Assembly: GCA_963693315.1 (NCBI GenBank)
Contig: OY856187.1
Span: 47,386,485-47,450,484 of the forward strand
Reading direction: 5' to 3'
DNA from: Diogma glabrata
Taxonomy: Eukaryota; Arthropoda; Insecta; Diptera; Cylindrotomidae
Length of the DNA stretch: 64,000 nt
The translations under genes and the position numbers were made by a program. Positions 50,986 through 62,143 of the stretch are shown here, in pieces (position 1 is the first letter of the stretch; each line of letters begins with the position of its first letter). The notes beneath the pieces were generated by a model. It had not been told where the DNA came from, did not search any database, and saw only the letters and a program-made list of their open reading frames with translations.

Positions 50986-51102
50986 CTTGTATGAGCTTAA
51001 AATGAAGGCAATTCTTCACGAGGATGAAGTTTCCCGAAACAAGCGTAGCGAGTGGAGGGAATCATCCGAGTGAAGAATTGCCATCATCCTAAGCGAATAC
51101 AA
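50986..51102. repeat. Hairpin with GC-rich loop
   Basis: GGCAATTCTTCACGAGGATGA (51007-51027) pairs with TCATCCGAGTGAAGAATTGCC (51062-51082) with one mismatch. CTTGTAT and AATACAAG lie further out. The loop TTTCCCGAAACAAGCGTAGC is GC-richer than its surroundings. Confidence 0.85.
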
Positions 51103-51385
51103 GATGCATTTTTATCCACGACTGTAAAATATTTCGTTTAATTTCCAGTTTTCATGCAAAAATTTGTATCGCCATATTGAAATAAAAACATCAAAGATAG
51201 CGAAAAACAAAACAAGTTTGTTGTTTAATTTGTTAGGGAATATTTAATAAACTATAGAGCTGTTAAAGAATTTTAATCAAATTCACTAGTTGTGGCATGG
51301 ATACAATTACAATGGAAGACATACGCATGGAAAGCATATATTCTTTAGTAGTTGTGGATAAAGTTTATTCTATATTGAAATTACT
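51103..51385. other. Spacer, nothing recognised
   Basis: AT-rich. The short frame at 51297 continues into repeat copy C and is not a gene. Confidence 0.5.
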
Positions 51386-53150
51386 TCGGTCTGAAAGACC
51401 TAAGAATTACATTCCTGAGCCAAAAGTGAAATTCTTACTCCCACTTTTTTTTGGCATTTCTCGACGTTTTAGGACCTACTGATTCTAAAAAAGCAAAAAA
51501 AAAATGTATGTCTGTCTGCCGGCCGTCATTACCTACGCTGCAGAGAAAGCCGCTGTAGGGATTTCAAAAATTTTTTGCTAAAACTAGGCATACTCAAGGG
51601 ACAGGTCCGAAAGGACGCTGTGTTTGATAACTGTACCGGAAGTGTGTCAAAAAAATCATTAAGTGTGTCAAAAACAGCAAATTTTCATATTTTTGGCTTA
51701 AAAAACGTTCATTTTAAGTGATTACGACTTACGAGTAGGAACACTGAATTTGGAGAAATCTTGATGGTAGGGATTGGTATGTGAGATCAAAAACTAGATT
51801 ATTGCATTATAAGTTTGTCAAAAAAATGTTGTCAAGTGTGTCAAAGAAAGATTTTTATTTACTTTTTTAACCAATTTTTTGAAAAATAAATAAAATTAAT
51901 TATTTGTTTGAAATGAATTTTTATTATTGTTATTGAGACTTGTGGCATTATAAGTTTGTCAAAAAAATGTTGTCAAGTGTGTCAAAAGAAAGATTTTTAT
52001 TTATTTTTTTACCCAATTTTTTTGAAAAAAATAAAATTAATTATTTGTTTGAAATGAAATTTTATTATTATTATTGAGAATTATGGCATTATAAGTTTGT
52101 CAAAAAAATGTTGTCCAATGTGTCAAAAGAAAGATTTTTATTTAGTTTTTTACCCAATTTTTTGGAAAAAAATAAAATTAATTATTTGAAATGAAATTTT
52201 GTTATTATTATTGAGAATTATGGCATTATAAGTTTATCAAAAATATGTTGTCAAGTGTGTCAAAAGAAAGATTTTTATTTACTTTTTTATCCAATTTTTT
52301 TGGAAAAAAATAAAATTAATAATTTGAATGATATGAAATTTTATTATTATTATAGAGAGTTATGGCATTATAAGTTTGTCAAAAAAATAATGTCAAGTAA
52401 GTCAAAAAATGATTTCATTTGTTTTTTTAGACAATTTTTTGGGAAAAAAATGTAGCTGTTTTTATGACGTAAATGTAATTGAAAATGAAATTGGAAATCG
52501 AAATTTTTGAATTTGTTATAGTTTTTGAAATATTTTTGGAATTTTGAAAAAAGTTTGTATTTTTGATTTTGTAATCATTTTTGCAATATTTTTAAAATTT
52601 TGGAAAAATTTTTAAGTTTTGATTTTGTAAGAATTTTTGGAATATTTTTAGAACTTTGAAAAATTTTAAATTTCTGATTTTATTGTAATTTTTGGAAAAG
52701 TTTCAATTTTTGATTTTGTAATGATTTTTGCAATATTTTTAGAATTTTGGAAAAGTTTGAATTTTTAAGAATTTTAGGAATATTATTGGAATTTAGAAAA
52801 AGTTTAAATATTTGATTTTATTCTAATTTTTGGAATATTTTTGGAATTTTGAAAAAAGTTTGATTTTATTTAATATTTTCAATATTTTTGGAATTTTGAA
52901 AAAAATATGATTTTGTGATTTTGTAATATTTTCTCGAAACGCTATATAGAGAGGTTTTTGAGTAGTTTGCTGAGTGTATCATCTTTTCACTAAATTATGT
53001 TAATTTATGATCTGTTATAATTTGCCGGCATCGTATTGATGTTTCGTGTTAGTTTTGTAATAAATTTCTTAACAGAAATAAAAAAATCCTTGTACTTTAA
53101 CAAAGAGTTTTAAGTTTGATATACATCACTGCCCAAAACTTTTTTTTTTC
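51386..53150 (-). repeat. Composite long repeat, copy C (inverted)
   Basis: Reverse-strand version of copy B. The unique part with ACTTCGGTCTGAAAGACC comes first (51386-51640), then about five 138-141-bp units (51800-52450), then the degenerate 57-bp array (52500-52930). It ends in sequence matching the start of copies A and B (AACTACTCAAAAACCTC on the - strand, TTTGATATACATCACTGCCC). It stops about 100 bp short of the start of copy B, close to the LTR insertion at 53177. Confidence 0.85.
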
Positions 53151-53176
53151 ATTAATTCTCTACAATTTTTTCATAT

Positions 53177-53794
53177 TGTAACGACTCTTCGTTAGTTCTT
53201 TTCGATTATTGAGCAAATACGACAGTAAAAAGACAGATCCTTAGTCAACAAAATCTCAAACTTTATTTATCAACCAGTTACAGCAACTTCCAATTTTAAT
53301 TGCAATAAATTCCAGGGTCTCCAATTTATGCACGATAAACTTCACCGCTTTTCCACAATTTGAATCAATAATATTCGGAATCGTAAAATCTGTATTTACT
53401 ATTCCACTAAGTTCAAATTCCTTTACTAGTAGTACCCAGGCTCAAGTACCACCGATTATTCCTTATACTTTCGAATGTTTGTAAAACACTTTTAATTGCA
53501 AAATTAAAACTGTCTATCTGATATTTTGTTCGCTTATTTATATTCAAAAACAAATAAGCCGAATCTTCTGGTACTCACTGTAGTTTCTAGAAATCAATAG
53601 GCCACTCCTCTTTTTAATTCATTAATGTAAAAATTTAATTTACATTAATTTATGCAACTTGTATTAGTTAAAGGGAGTTAACTTTTAATTCATCTTTGCC
53701 ATAATCAGACGGGAATGTAGAAAACATTTAGGCGGAACGTATTGGTTATTTATGATTAAATTAAATTAACCCATTCTGGACGAAGTTTATTACA
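53177..53794 (-). repeat. 3' LTR of the Gypsy-type element
   Basis: 618 bp, begins TGTAATAAACTTCGTCCAG after the polypurine tract and ends AGTCGTTACA on the - strand. It aligns along its length, in opposite orientation, with the solo LTR at 58668-59340 (673 bp). The length difference reflects indels. Confidence 0.9.
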
Positions 53795-53805
53795 CTGCCC
53801 TCCAT

Positions 53806-55176
53806 TTAGTTTTGTTCGTCCCGAACAATATCAGCTATCGCATTGGTGCTGTTACCTTGGTACGGTGCCAACCTTTGCAGATGTATCACTTTCATCTTGG
53901 TACGGGGTCCCTTTTGGATGCGGTAAATAACATCATTAATTCGTTTGATGATTTTATATGGGCCTTCCCAATCTGGCTGCAGCTTGGGTGATCTTCCCTT
54001 AGTTCTCCTGGGGTTGTATAGTCATACCAATTCTCCTTCTTGAAAACCGCCACTATTTGCATTTATGTCGTACCTGGTTTTCATTTTGTCACTGGCAATC
54101 TTAATGTGGTCTCGAACCTGTTGATGGATTTTATTCATCTTCTCCCTTAGTTGTCCCACATAATCTGTTTTCATGGATACCAGACCTCCAGGGATGCCAA
54201 ACTCGATGTCACTAGGAAGATGTAGTTCTCTTCCGAACATGATATTCGCTGGCGTTTCACTTGTCGTATCGTGCACTGCGCTACGATAGGCCATCAAGAA
54301 TAACGGAAGATCCTTGTCCCAATTTCTTTGGTTGGCTTCTACTACCTTTGACAAATGTTCTTCCATGGTTCGGTTGAATCGTTCTACCATGCCATCCGAT
54401 TGTGGGTTCATATGTGTAGTTCGTGTTTTTCTAATGTCGAGTGTTCTGCACAGCTCTTCCATCAGTTGAGATTCGAAATTCCTTCCCTGGTCGGTATGCA
54501 ACTCGAGCGGTGTTCCATATCTGCAAACCCATTCATTGACTAACGTTTCAGCGACCGTAACTGCTTCCTTGTTCGGTATCGCATAAGCTTCTGGCCATTT
54601 TGTAAAGAAATCAATGACCACCATGATGTATTTGTTACCTTTTGTCGTTTCCGGAAATGGCCCCGCGATGTCTATCGCAATTCTCTCCATTGGGGCGCCC
54701 ACATTGTACTGTTGCATCTCTCCTCGAGTTCTAGTTTTTGGTCCTTTGCTCGCCGCACAAGTATCGCATCGCCGACACCATTGCTCCACGTCCGTTCGGT
54801 ACCTTACCCAATAAAACCTCTCCCTTACTTTGGCTAGGCTTTTATTGACTCCCAGGTGTCCTCCAGAAATACATCCATGCAGCTTTCCCAGTACTTTTTC
54901 TACTCGACTTAATGGCAACACCAGTTGTTCTAACACTTTCTTTCCATCCGTTGACTCCCATTTCCTTTTTAGTATCCCATTGTCTATAATTAGTGAGTCC
55001 CATTGCGCCCAGTAGCATTTCACCTCCGTACTTAAAGGTGATACCTCTTTCCACTCTGGCCGCCTTCCCTCGGTTTTCCATTTCAATACTGGAGCCATAG
55101 CTGGATCTTCTAGCTGCTCTCTTTTAATTGCCTCGGTACACCAATCCTCAGGAGTTTGGAACTTGATTTGGCTCAA
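53806..55176 (-). pseudogene. Gypsy pol fragment: integrase
   Basis: The coding remnant begins at the deletion junction with AGCCAAATCAAG and covers the integrase only. The zinc-binding H-H-C-C domain is GHLGVNKSLAKVRERFYW...CRRCDTC. The catalytic core has Asp in IAIDIAGPF, Asp in LHTDQGRNFES and Glu in DGMVERFNR, spaced as in D,D-35-E integrases. GELV is followed by a TGA at 54022-54024, where tryptophan is expected. The frame then continues through GPYKIIKR and MKVIHLQRLAPY to a natural stop at 53806-53808, just before the polypurine tract. Without RT, gag or a 5' LTR promoter it cannot be mobile by itself. Confidence 0.9.
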
Positions 55177-55209
55177 TTAACCCATTCTATACGAAGTTTA
55201 TTACAATAT

Positions 55210-58200
55210 TTAGGTGAAAAAATATAGAAAATTAACAAAAAATAATTTAATACCGAAAATGGCTCAGATGTACATAGGAATATTTTGAATAATTGTGTTG
55301 TTACACAAACAAGGTTGAAATGACGTTAAAAATATATACATATATTTTCGAATAAGTCTTATAGCATATTACTATAAGACGGAAACTGGAAGTACATCTG
55401 ATAAAGTAATATCTTGCTTACCCATTACATACTATCAAATAAATTGCTTTATTGTGTTGCGCTGATTCGCGCAAATATATAGGACTAATTTTGACAAAAA
55501 TAAGGTATAATCAGAACGTTTCCGCCGACGCCGTCAAAAATTATAAATTTACTGCACATTAATATTTGAGTTTTTAAGATCTGATGTCGGATAATGACTT
55601 GTAGATTGAAAATATGGAGAGCATGAGAATGAAGAACATTTTGAATTAGCCTGAAAGACGTAAAAATGTTTACCTAAGCCATCGATAGTAGGCTTATTTA
55701 TGTACGCGATTATCTTAGGACCTGATTTTATAGGCTTTTTAATGAAAAGGCAATTATTGACCACATTCTGAAGCAATGATGAAAAATACTATGAAAACGG
55801 GATAAAACAAATCAAGGTATAATTTAAGAGATACAACATGAGATCACGATATGCATAATCTTTGAAGATCAAAAATTTTCAACAACAACAACTTAGTAAT
55901 AATAAAAATATGGAATAAATTTCTTTTTGTTGTGTGGATAGTCAATATCATTCCATTGCTTCGATTCGAGGTTTTTCGTTTCCATGGATCATCCTTTTCT
56001 CGGCTATTAAAAAAATTGACATTCCTATATATTTTTTTCTTTAAAACGGATCACATTGGTCACTGAAATTCAAGCTAAATCCCGAACAATAGTTAGTGCC
56101 TGCCCACAGTGATTCGGTCCAAAACAATAAATTGAGTACAAGAAGAAGAGCATCATATTTGGGACGAATTTTGTGAATTTTAGGCAACTTATATAAATAG
56201 AATAGATATAAATAAAACGATTTGACAGAATTCATATTTACAGGTGGGTGGCCGTAATCTATAAAAATTTAAACGTTAAACCTATAAACATTTTAAAACA
56301 ACAACACAAATTCGTTACGAGGTATCTATATGTTGTTGTGAGACATATTGAAACTTTTTAGTACAAAATTTCAAAAACAACGTATTTTCAATTATTATGT
56401 TGATATTTCTAATTGCACTTCGCCTTGTAATTTTTGTGAAATTCCATTTATTTTACAAAATCCTTCAATTACCTCCATTATATAAAGACATCTTTTATTC
56501 CGAAAAATCCTTAGTAACAATAATAATGTCTCACTTTATCACAATCTTGACAACAATAAGAAAAAAAAACAAAATCATAAAAAAGCACAAAACAGTTTCT
56601 ATAACAAACAACATAAGAAAAGAAAAGACATTTAGCATTTTTCCATTTCCTTTACGATGATGATTTTCCTTTATTTATTATGTCAGAATCCAATGTGTAT
56701 GGAAAACAAATACTTATATATCAAGAAATTTTTTTTAAAGTGTCAGTTTGATGACTAGAACAACTGGAACAACACAAACAACAAGAAAAACAATAACAAA
56801 TTATTGTTTGATTTCAATTCTGATTTCAAATACTTTTCTTTGGTCGATTTTATTCTATTTCTTGGTTTAACATAAGACAAAATTGATTTATGTCAAGGAA
56901 TTATATAGATTTTGATTCAATTAATTTCATGATAAATGATAAGAAATAAAAAAAAAACGAAAAAAAATGGTTTTGGCTGTAACACCAAAACAGATTGAAA
57001 TGGTTTTAACGATAAATCATTGACGAGGTGGTCGATTATTTAATCATTTATGTTTATAAAAATATGTTTGTACGTTTGTGATTTGATTTATGAGTTATTT
57101 ATTTGCGAATTTGTAAAAATAATTTATGTACGGCTAGTGGGTCACAACAAACACTTTCCGGATTTATTCGGTATAAATAATTCAATAAACTTTATAAATA
57201 TAATTTTAAAGTCGTTGCTTTCGTCTTTTTGCGTATTTTATTAATCTCATGCTGGTTGAAAAATATTAAACTCATGCTGATAGGTTTGATATTTTTAAGA
57301 TAGCATTTGATTGTTGTTAAGAAACAAACAAGAAATACTCAAAATGTATCTTACTATATAATTTCTTCATCAGACGTTGAATGAAACAATAATCAAATAC
57401 TAAACGATACTAAAACTTTGAAGACAATGAGTAAGCTTCCATTAAGAAGATTGGCGTTTGAAAAGAATATGGACCAGTTCAAATGTCAAATTAAAATAAA
57501 CATACATAGTATTACCGAAAGCAGAATAATCAAAGTATTAAAAAAGTAGCGCTACATAGCAAACGGACGTTTACAGTATATGGCAAAAGGTGTTCAAGAC
57601 GCTGCGGAGCCAACTATCATCGCTAAAGTTATGATAGTAATTTTATTAGCCGCAATGGAATTCCCATCTAAGGAGATCATAGATGGACTTCTAGTTAGGC
57701 CAGTTACAAAAAGTTTACTAGAAAAAAGAAACAATAATAAAATTCGAAAGATTAGTAATTGATGGATAGTTTTCTTTGGAAAATCTCCCCTCGTCATTTA
57801 TCTAACAACTAAAATTGAAAATTGAAAATCTTTTATTTAATTTATTTCACCTACTTTTCGACCATCTTCAAAGTACTGAACTCAGATGTTTTTCTGGTAT
57901 CTAAATTTAATAACACAAATCTTCTTCTCCTTAACAAATTTATTTTATAGTTTTTAGATCGTTTCTATGGTAGTTGTTATTTTAAAATTTTCATTATTTG
58001 ATTATATTTATTTGAAAAATTATTTGATTATATTTTATTTAATATTTTATTATAGTCATCAAGTACACATGTTTTGAAATTATCACCATGCCACCAAGGT
58101 CTTGAGCTTTCCAATATTTTTTGGGGGTGCAACAGTTTTTGAATTAGTCAACAATCACCTGTTTTATTTTGGTGCAAAATTTTTTAATATTCAACAATCA

Positions 58201-58557
58201 ACTGTTTAATTTTTTGAAGGCAACAATTTTTAATTATTCAACAATCACTTGTTGGTGCAACAGTATTTGTATTTATATAAACCATCATTTGTTTTTGGTC
58301 ATTATGAGTTGCTCATTGTTCTGTAAGTTAGACAAATTTAGATGCAAACCAGCGATTACATAGTAAAAAACAGTTTAATATAATTTATAGAAAACGATTA
58401 CTTTCGATTTTAATTTTTTTTTTGATGACTATTTTAGTCATTATGCTAATTTATTTGCAAATTAAAGTCTAGTTTATAACGTGAAGTCAACACACAGGAA
58501 TGTTTGGCAACACCGGTCTATATCTATCTATAAACCAACCAAACTGGTGACTAAAAC
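55210..58557. other. AT-rich intergenic, no gene recognised
   Basis: Only short frames of ordinary background length are present, including 55549-55776, 56397-56660 and 57580-57762. None shows a recognisable motif or convincing splice context. The 57580-57762 frame (EFPSKEIIDGLLVRPV) has a protein-like composition but no partner. I see nothing I can support as a gene. Confidence 0.5.
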
Positions 58558-58667
58558 TGGTGGATAAAAAATTGAGTTGTATTTTTTTTCAGTGACAATT
58601 TTGTAATGTGTGTGTTTGGTATGATAGTTTGAGATCGTAAATTTGATTGTTAGAATTTTTAATATAT
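58558..58667 (+). repeat. Local tandem duplication, copy 1
   Basis: GGATAAAAAATTGA followed by ATTTTGTAATGTGTGTGTTTGG and TGATTGTTAGAATTTTTAATATAT recurs at about 59362-59478. The solo LTR inserted at the right edge of this copy. Confidence 0.85.
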
Positions 58668-59340
58668 TGTAATAAACTTCGTCCAGAATGGGTTAATTTA
58701 ATTTACTCATACATAACCGATACATTCTGCATAAATGTTTTCCACATTCAAACTATTGCAAAGATGAATTAAAGAATGAGTTGACTAATAGATTTTGCAT
58801 AAATTAATGCAAATTAAATTTGTTATAGAATGAGTTCACTAATACAAATGTATTAGCGAACATTAATGCAAGTATGAATTAAAGAAGGTGTGGCCTATTC
58901 AGAATATTGTTTTCTAGAAAATACAGTGGAAAACAACAACTGATTAGCAGAAGTTTCTACTTATTTATTTTTGGATATAAATAAGCGAACAAAATATCAG
59001 ATAGGCAGTTTTAATTTTGCAATTGAAAGTGTTTATAAATATTCGCAAGTATAAGGAATAATCGGGTGGTACTTGAGCTTGGGTACTAATAGGGGAAGAA
59101 TTTGAATCTAGTGGAATAGTAAATACAGATTTTACGATTCCGAATATTATTGATTCAAATTGTGGAAAAGCGGTGAAAGTTATCGTACATAAATTGGAGA
59201 CTCTAGAATTTATTGTAATTAAAATCGGAAGTTGTTTTAATTTATTGATAAATAAAGTTGGAGATTTTGTTAACTAAAGATCAGTCTCTTACTGTCGTAT
59301 TTGCTCAATAATCAAAAAGAACCAACGCAGAGTCGTTACA
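58668..59340 (+). mobile_element. Solo LTR of the Gypsy-type family
   Basis: 673 bp from TGTAATAAACTTCGTCCAGA to AGAGTCGTTACA, flanked by ATAT at 58664-58667 and 59341-59344. No internal sequence remains, so it is the product of recombination between two LTRs. Its orientation is opposite to the copy at 53177. Confidence 0.93.
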
Positions 59341-59361
59341 ATATATTGTTTGTGAATGAAA

Positions 59362-59478
59362 GAGGATAAAAAATTGATTATTGATTGTTGTGTTTTTTTT
59401 CAGCGACAGTTTTGTAATGTGTGTGTTTGGTATGATAGTTTGAGATCGTAAATTTGATTGTTAGAATTTTTAATATAT
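59362..59478 (+). repeat. Local tandem duplication, copy 2
   Basis: Second copy of 58558-58667. It ends exactly where the palindromic element starts. Confidence 0.85.
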
Positions 59479-59920
59479 ACTAGGAGGGCCCGGCGTGCTT
59501 CGCTACGCTTATAAATAAAGTTTTTGCGTAGACATTTTGTTGACGTAGAAGCAATGATTTCAAAAAGTGGTTATGAGAAATGCTAGCATATAATTTTTAA
59601 TTTTTCTTTTGAAATATATGAATGAAAAATAATCAGAACTCTAGCTGATCAGTTCGGATATATGAAAAATTAACGACCAAATAAGTTTTCAAGTAAGCTT
59701 ATTTGATCTCTAACTTATTTGATCGCTAATTTTTCATATATCCGAACTGATCAGCTAGAGTTCTGATTATTTTTCATTCATATATTTAAAAAGAAAAATT
59801 AAAAATTATATGCTAGCATTTCTCATTACCACTTTTTGAAATCATTGCTTCTACGTCAACAAAATGTCTACGCAAAAACTTTATTTATAAGCATAGTGAA
59901 GCACGCCGGGCCCTCCTAGT
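59479..59920. mobile_element. Near-perfect palindromic foldback element, 442 bp
   Basis: ACTAGGAGGGCCCGGCGTGC at the left and its reverse complement at the right. The arms of about 205 bp differ at only about six positions and are separated by a short AT-rich centre. No coding capacity. Target duplication not evident. A transcript would fold into one long duplex. Confidence 0.93.
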
Positions 59921-61604
59921 TTTAAAATTAAAACGCAGATATTAAAAAAAAATTAACAAAATAACTATAAATTAATTACTAAACACAAGATAAAATTTAC
60001 AAAAATTGACAAAACATCACAGGCACCTTTTAGGTTATTCTCGTAATTCTCGAAATGTTTTAACCTTCTTAACGTTATTTGTCCTGGCTCCTGCGGTTGA
60101 AAACAATATTCACCATTCGATCATAGTTTTATACGCCACAACATTCTTACTGCTAGCGGAAATTATCCAGTGCCATTACTCTACATATATCAACGCTTAT
60201 CTGAGATGTCTTGAATGCCCCCAAGGGAGCAGACCCATACAATTAAGTTGGAGCAACACTTCTTAAATACATGTCTTCTAGCATACTGACCGTATCAAAA
60301 ACCCGCAAAGAGGAATGGATCTAAGTAATAAAAACTTTCTCAATTCCTTAGGAGCATGACCCGTGAAGTAGAAAACATAAAAATAATATTCAGATTAAAT
60401 CGCTAGCACAAAAATTGTTGGATAAAACGACAACTCTGTACCTGTTTAGAAAATTCATTTTCAAAAGATCTTTGTAGCTCTTTTGTGACATAAGTGTTTG
60501 TTTATGAGTCTACAAGATTACTACTTTGAAACAATTTATGGACCGAATATTTCTATCACCACATAGAGTTTAACACCATGTTGTCTTGACCGAAATAAGG
60601 TTACGATAAGCTGCGTAGATCTGGTTGATTTACTTTTACACTACAATTTCATTATGAGTGCACATGAGTGATTTAATTAAATTAATGTAAGTCAACTGCG
60701 TAGCATTTATTCGCCACTGATGAATAAGATTTGACATTTGGACAAAATCTTACAAATATTCGTCTACAGCTAGAGACAGATGTCTACAGCTTTACAGAAA
60801 TAAAACCTACATCTAATAAATTCTGATTCCGACCAAAACATTGTTGATTATTGATGGTGGTATTGACAAAAACTAAAAACTTTAAGAAGTGTATATATCC
60901 TCCTTGTCAACATAATATTAACCTTATCGGAGTAAGAACCATCTGAAGGATCAAGTACCTCTGAGGAAAACGTGATAACCCTATTTGTATAATGCGACTT
61001 AATCCTTAGTATTACGCCGACGGTTGTCTTCAACATGAAACTCATTTGACACAAACTCTTAACGGTGATTATTGATAAGATTCTTATGGCTTTTGGTTTA
61101 TCTAAATTTTCAAATTGTTTGTTAAACTTATATAAATTAATTGTAATCTGTAAGTAATGGTCATTAAAAATGATTTTAACTTTTCCATTTTCAGTTTTAC
61201 AAAGAAAGCCATTGTATTTTCTGTGCTCAGTAATAATTCCAACTCATTAAATATTACTGAAGGCTAATTTATTTAATTAATTCAATTTCAAAAATCAAAA
61301 TAACTCTTCAAGCATGAATGGTAATGAGTTCTTTTTTATCGGTATTTGTTATTGTAAAAGCATATAAATTTGCATCCTCAACCACAAACTATTATACTTC
61401 TCAACAATAACAACAACACAAAGAAATTGTTATACAATGTGATGATGTTACAAAAACAACTTCAGTTAAAAACCAAATTTTAATCAATTTATCAAATAAA
61501 TAATTTTACATTCAATCGTACATAACAAAATGTTGAAAAATTGACTTTTTACATTAAAACCAACCAATATTATAGTAAAAGGAATTAACTTATAAACACA
61601 TATT
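59921..61604. other. Intergenic, no gene recognised
   Basis: Frames at 60006-60266 and 60848-61054 (-) have no recognisable motif. A GC-richer patch near 60180-60240 may be a LINE remnant, but I could not place it. Nothing else supported. Confidence 0.45.
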
Positions 61605-62143
61605 CTAACATTCCGAAATATCTGGTAACTTGTTTTCACAAAATTCTTTCCAAAAATTCCAAGCATCAAATGATTGTTGATTTTTTACCACTTCGGCACA
61701 AACAACATCATCCAAAATGTCATCATTCAAGAAAGCTGATAAATTATCGACACTTATGAAAATTCTAACCACAATTAGAACCAAAATTAAACTTACATTC
61801 ACAATCAATAGCACAATATTTTCCAGGTTTATTATTTTCACACCAATAGTTATTATAAATTTGAAAAATTCCATAACCTTTTAAGTTTCCATTATCCGTA
61901 AAGAGTTGAGTGTTGAAGTTTGATGCTTGACGAGCTATGCATGTCCCTTAAAATAAAATTAATTTATATAGGATAAATATATAAACTTTGTAGTTAACAT
62001 AGAAATAATAGATTACATTCTCTGATATTAGAAGCACCTCGTCTTTGTAGTTCATGCACAAACTCACACTTTGTGAAATTCTTTCCATAAATAACGTGAA
62101 TTTGAAGTATTAGAAGAACGACTATGACACTAGTTTGAACCAT
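61605..62143 (-). CDS. C-type lysozyme-like secreted protein, catalytic residues lost (three exons)
   Basis: Exons proposed on the - strand: 62143-62017, 61946-61797 and 61735-61605, with introns of 70 and 61 bp (GTAATC and GTAAGT donors, TTTTAAG and TATCAG acceptors). The product is 135 residues, the usual lysozyme precursor size. The signal peptide is 1-20 (cleavage after VIYG) and the mature protein starts KNFTKCEFVHELQRRG. All eight family cysteines are present (26, 45, 78, 87, 91, 105, 125, 135), as are YGIFQI (67-72), YWC and FLNDDI. The catalytic Glu (35 in hen lysozyme) is Ala50 and the catalytic Asp (52) is Gly66. C-type lysozymes cleave bacterial peptidoglycan; this one should not, but may still bind it. 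Start context AAAAATGG is good. The only long open frame here reads intron 2 and upstream sequence in a wrong frame. Confidence 0.85.

Larger units (their letters stand above)
53177..55205 (-). mobile_element. Gypsy-type LTR retrotransposon, internally deleted
   Basis: On the - strand the order is about 30 bp of 5' LTR start (TGTAATAAACTTCGTATAGA, 55205-55176), the integrase part of pol (55176-53806), a polypurine tract (AAATGGAGGGCAG) and the 3' LTR (53794-53177, TGTAAT...GTTACA). ATAT duplications at 53173-53176 and 55206-55209 flank the whole. The rest of the 5' LTR, gag, protease, RT and RNase H are missing in one deletion. The 4-bp duplication and the integrase type fit Gypsy/Ty3 elements. 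Confidence 0.9.

Noticed and set aside
57580..57797. Overlapping short frames on both strands
   Set aside because: Background-length frames with no motif, splice context or supporting neighbour.
61605..61874. Single 89-codon frame starting MEFFKFIITIGVKII as a membrane protein
   Set aside because: Its first half reads lysozyme exon 2 and intron 2 in the wrong frame; the spliced lysozyme model explains the region better.
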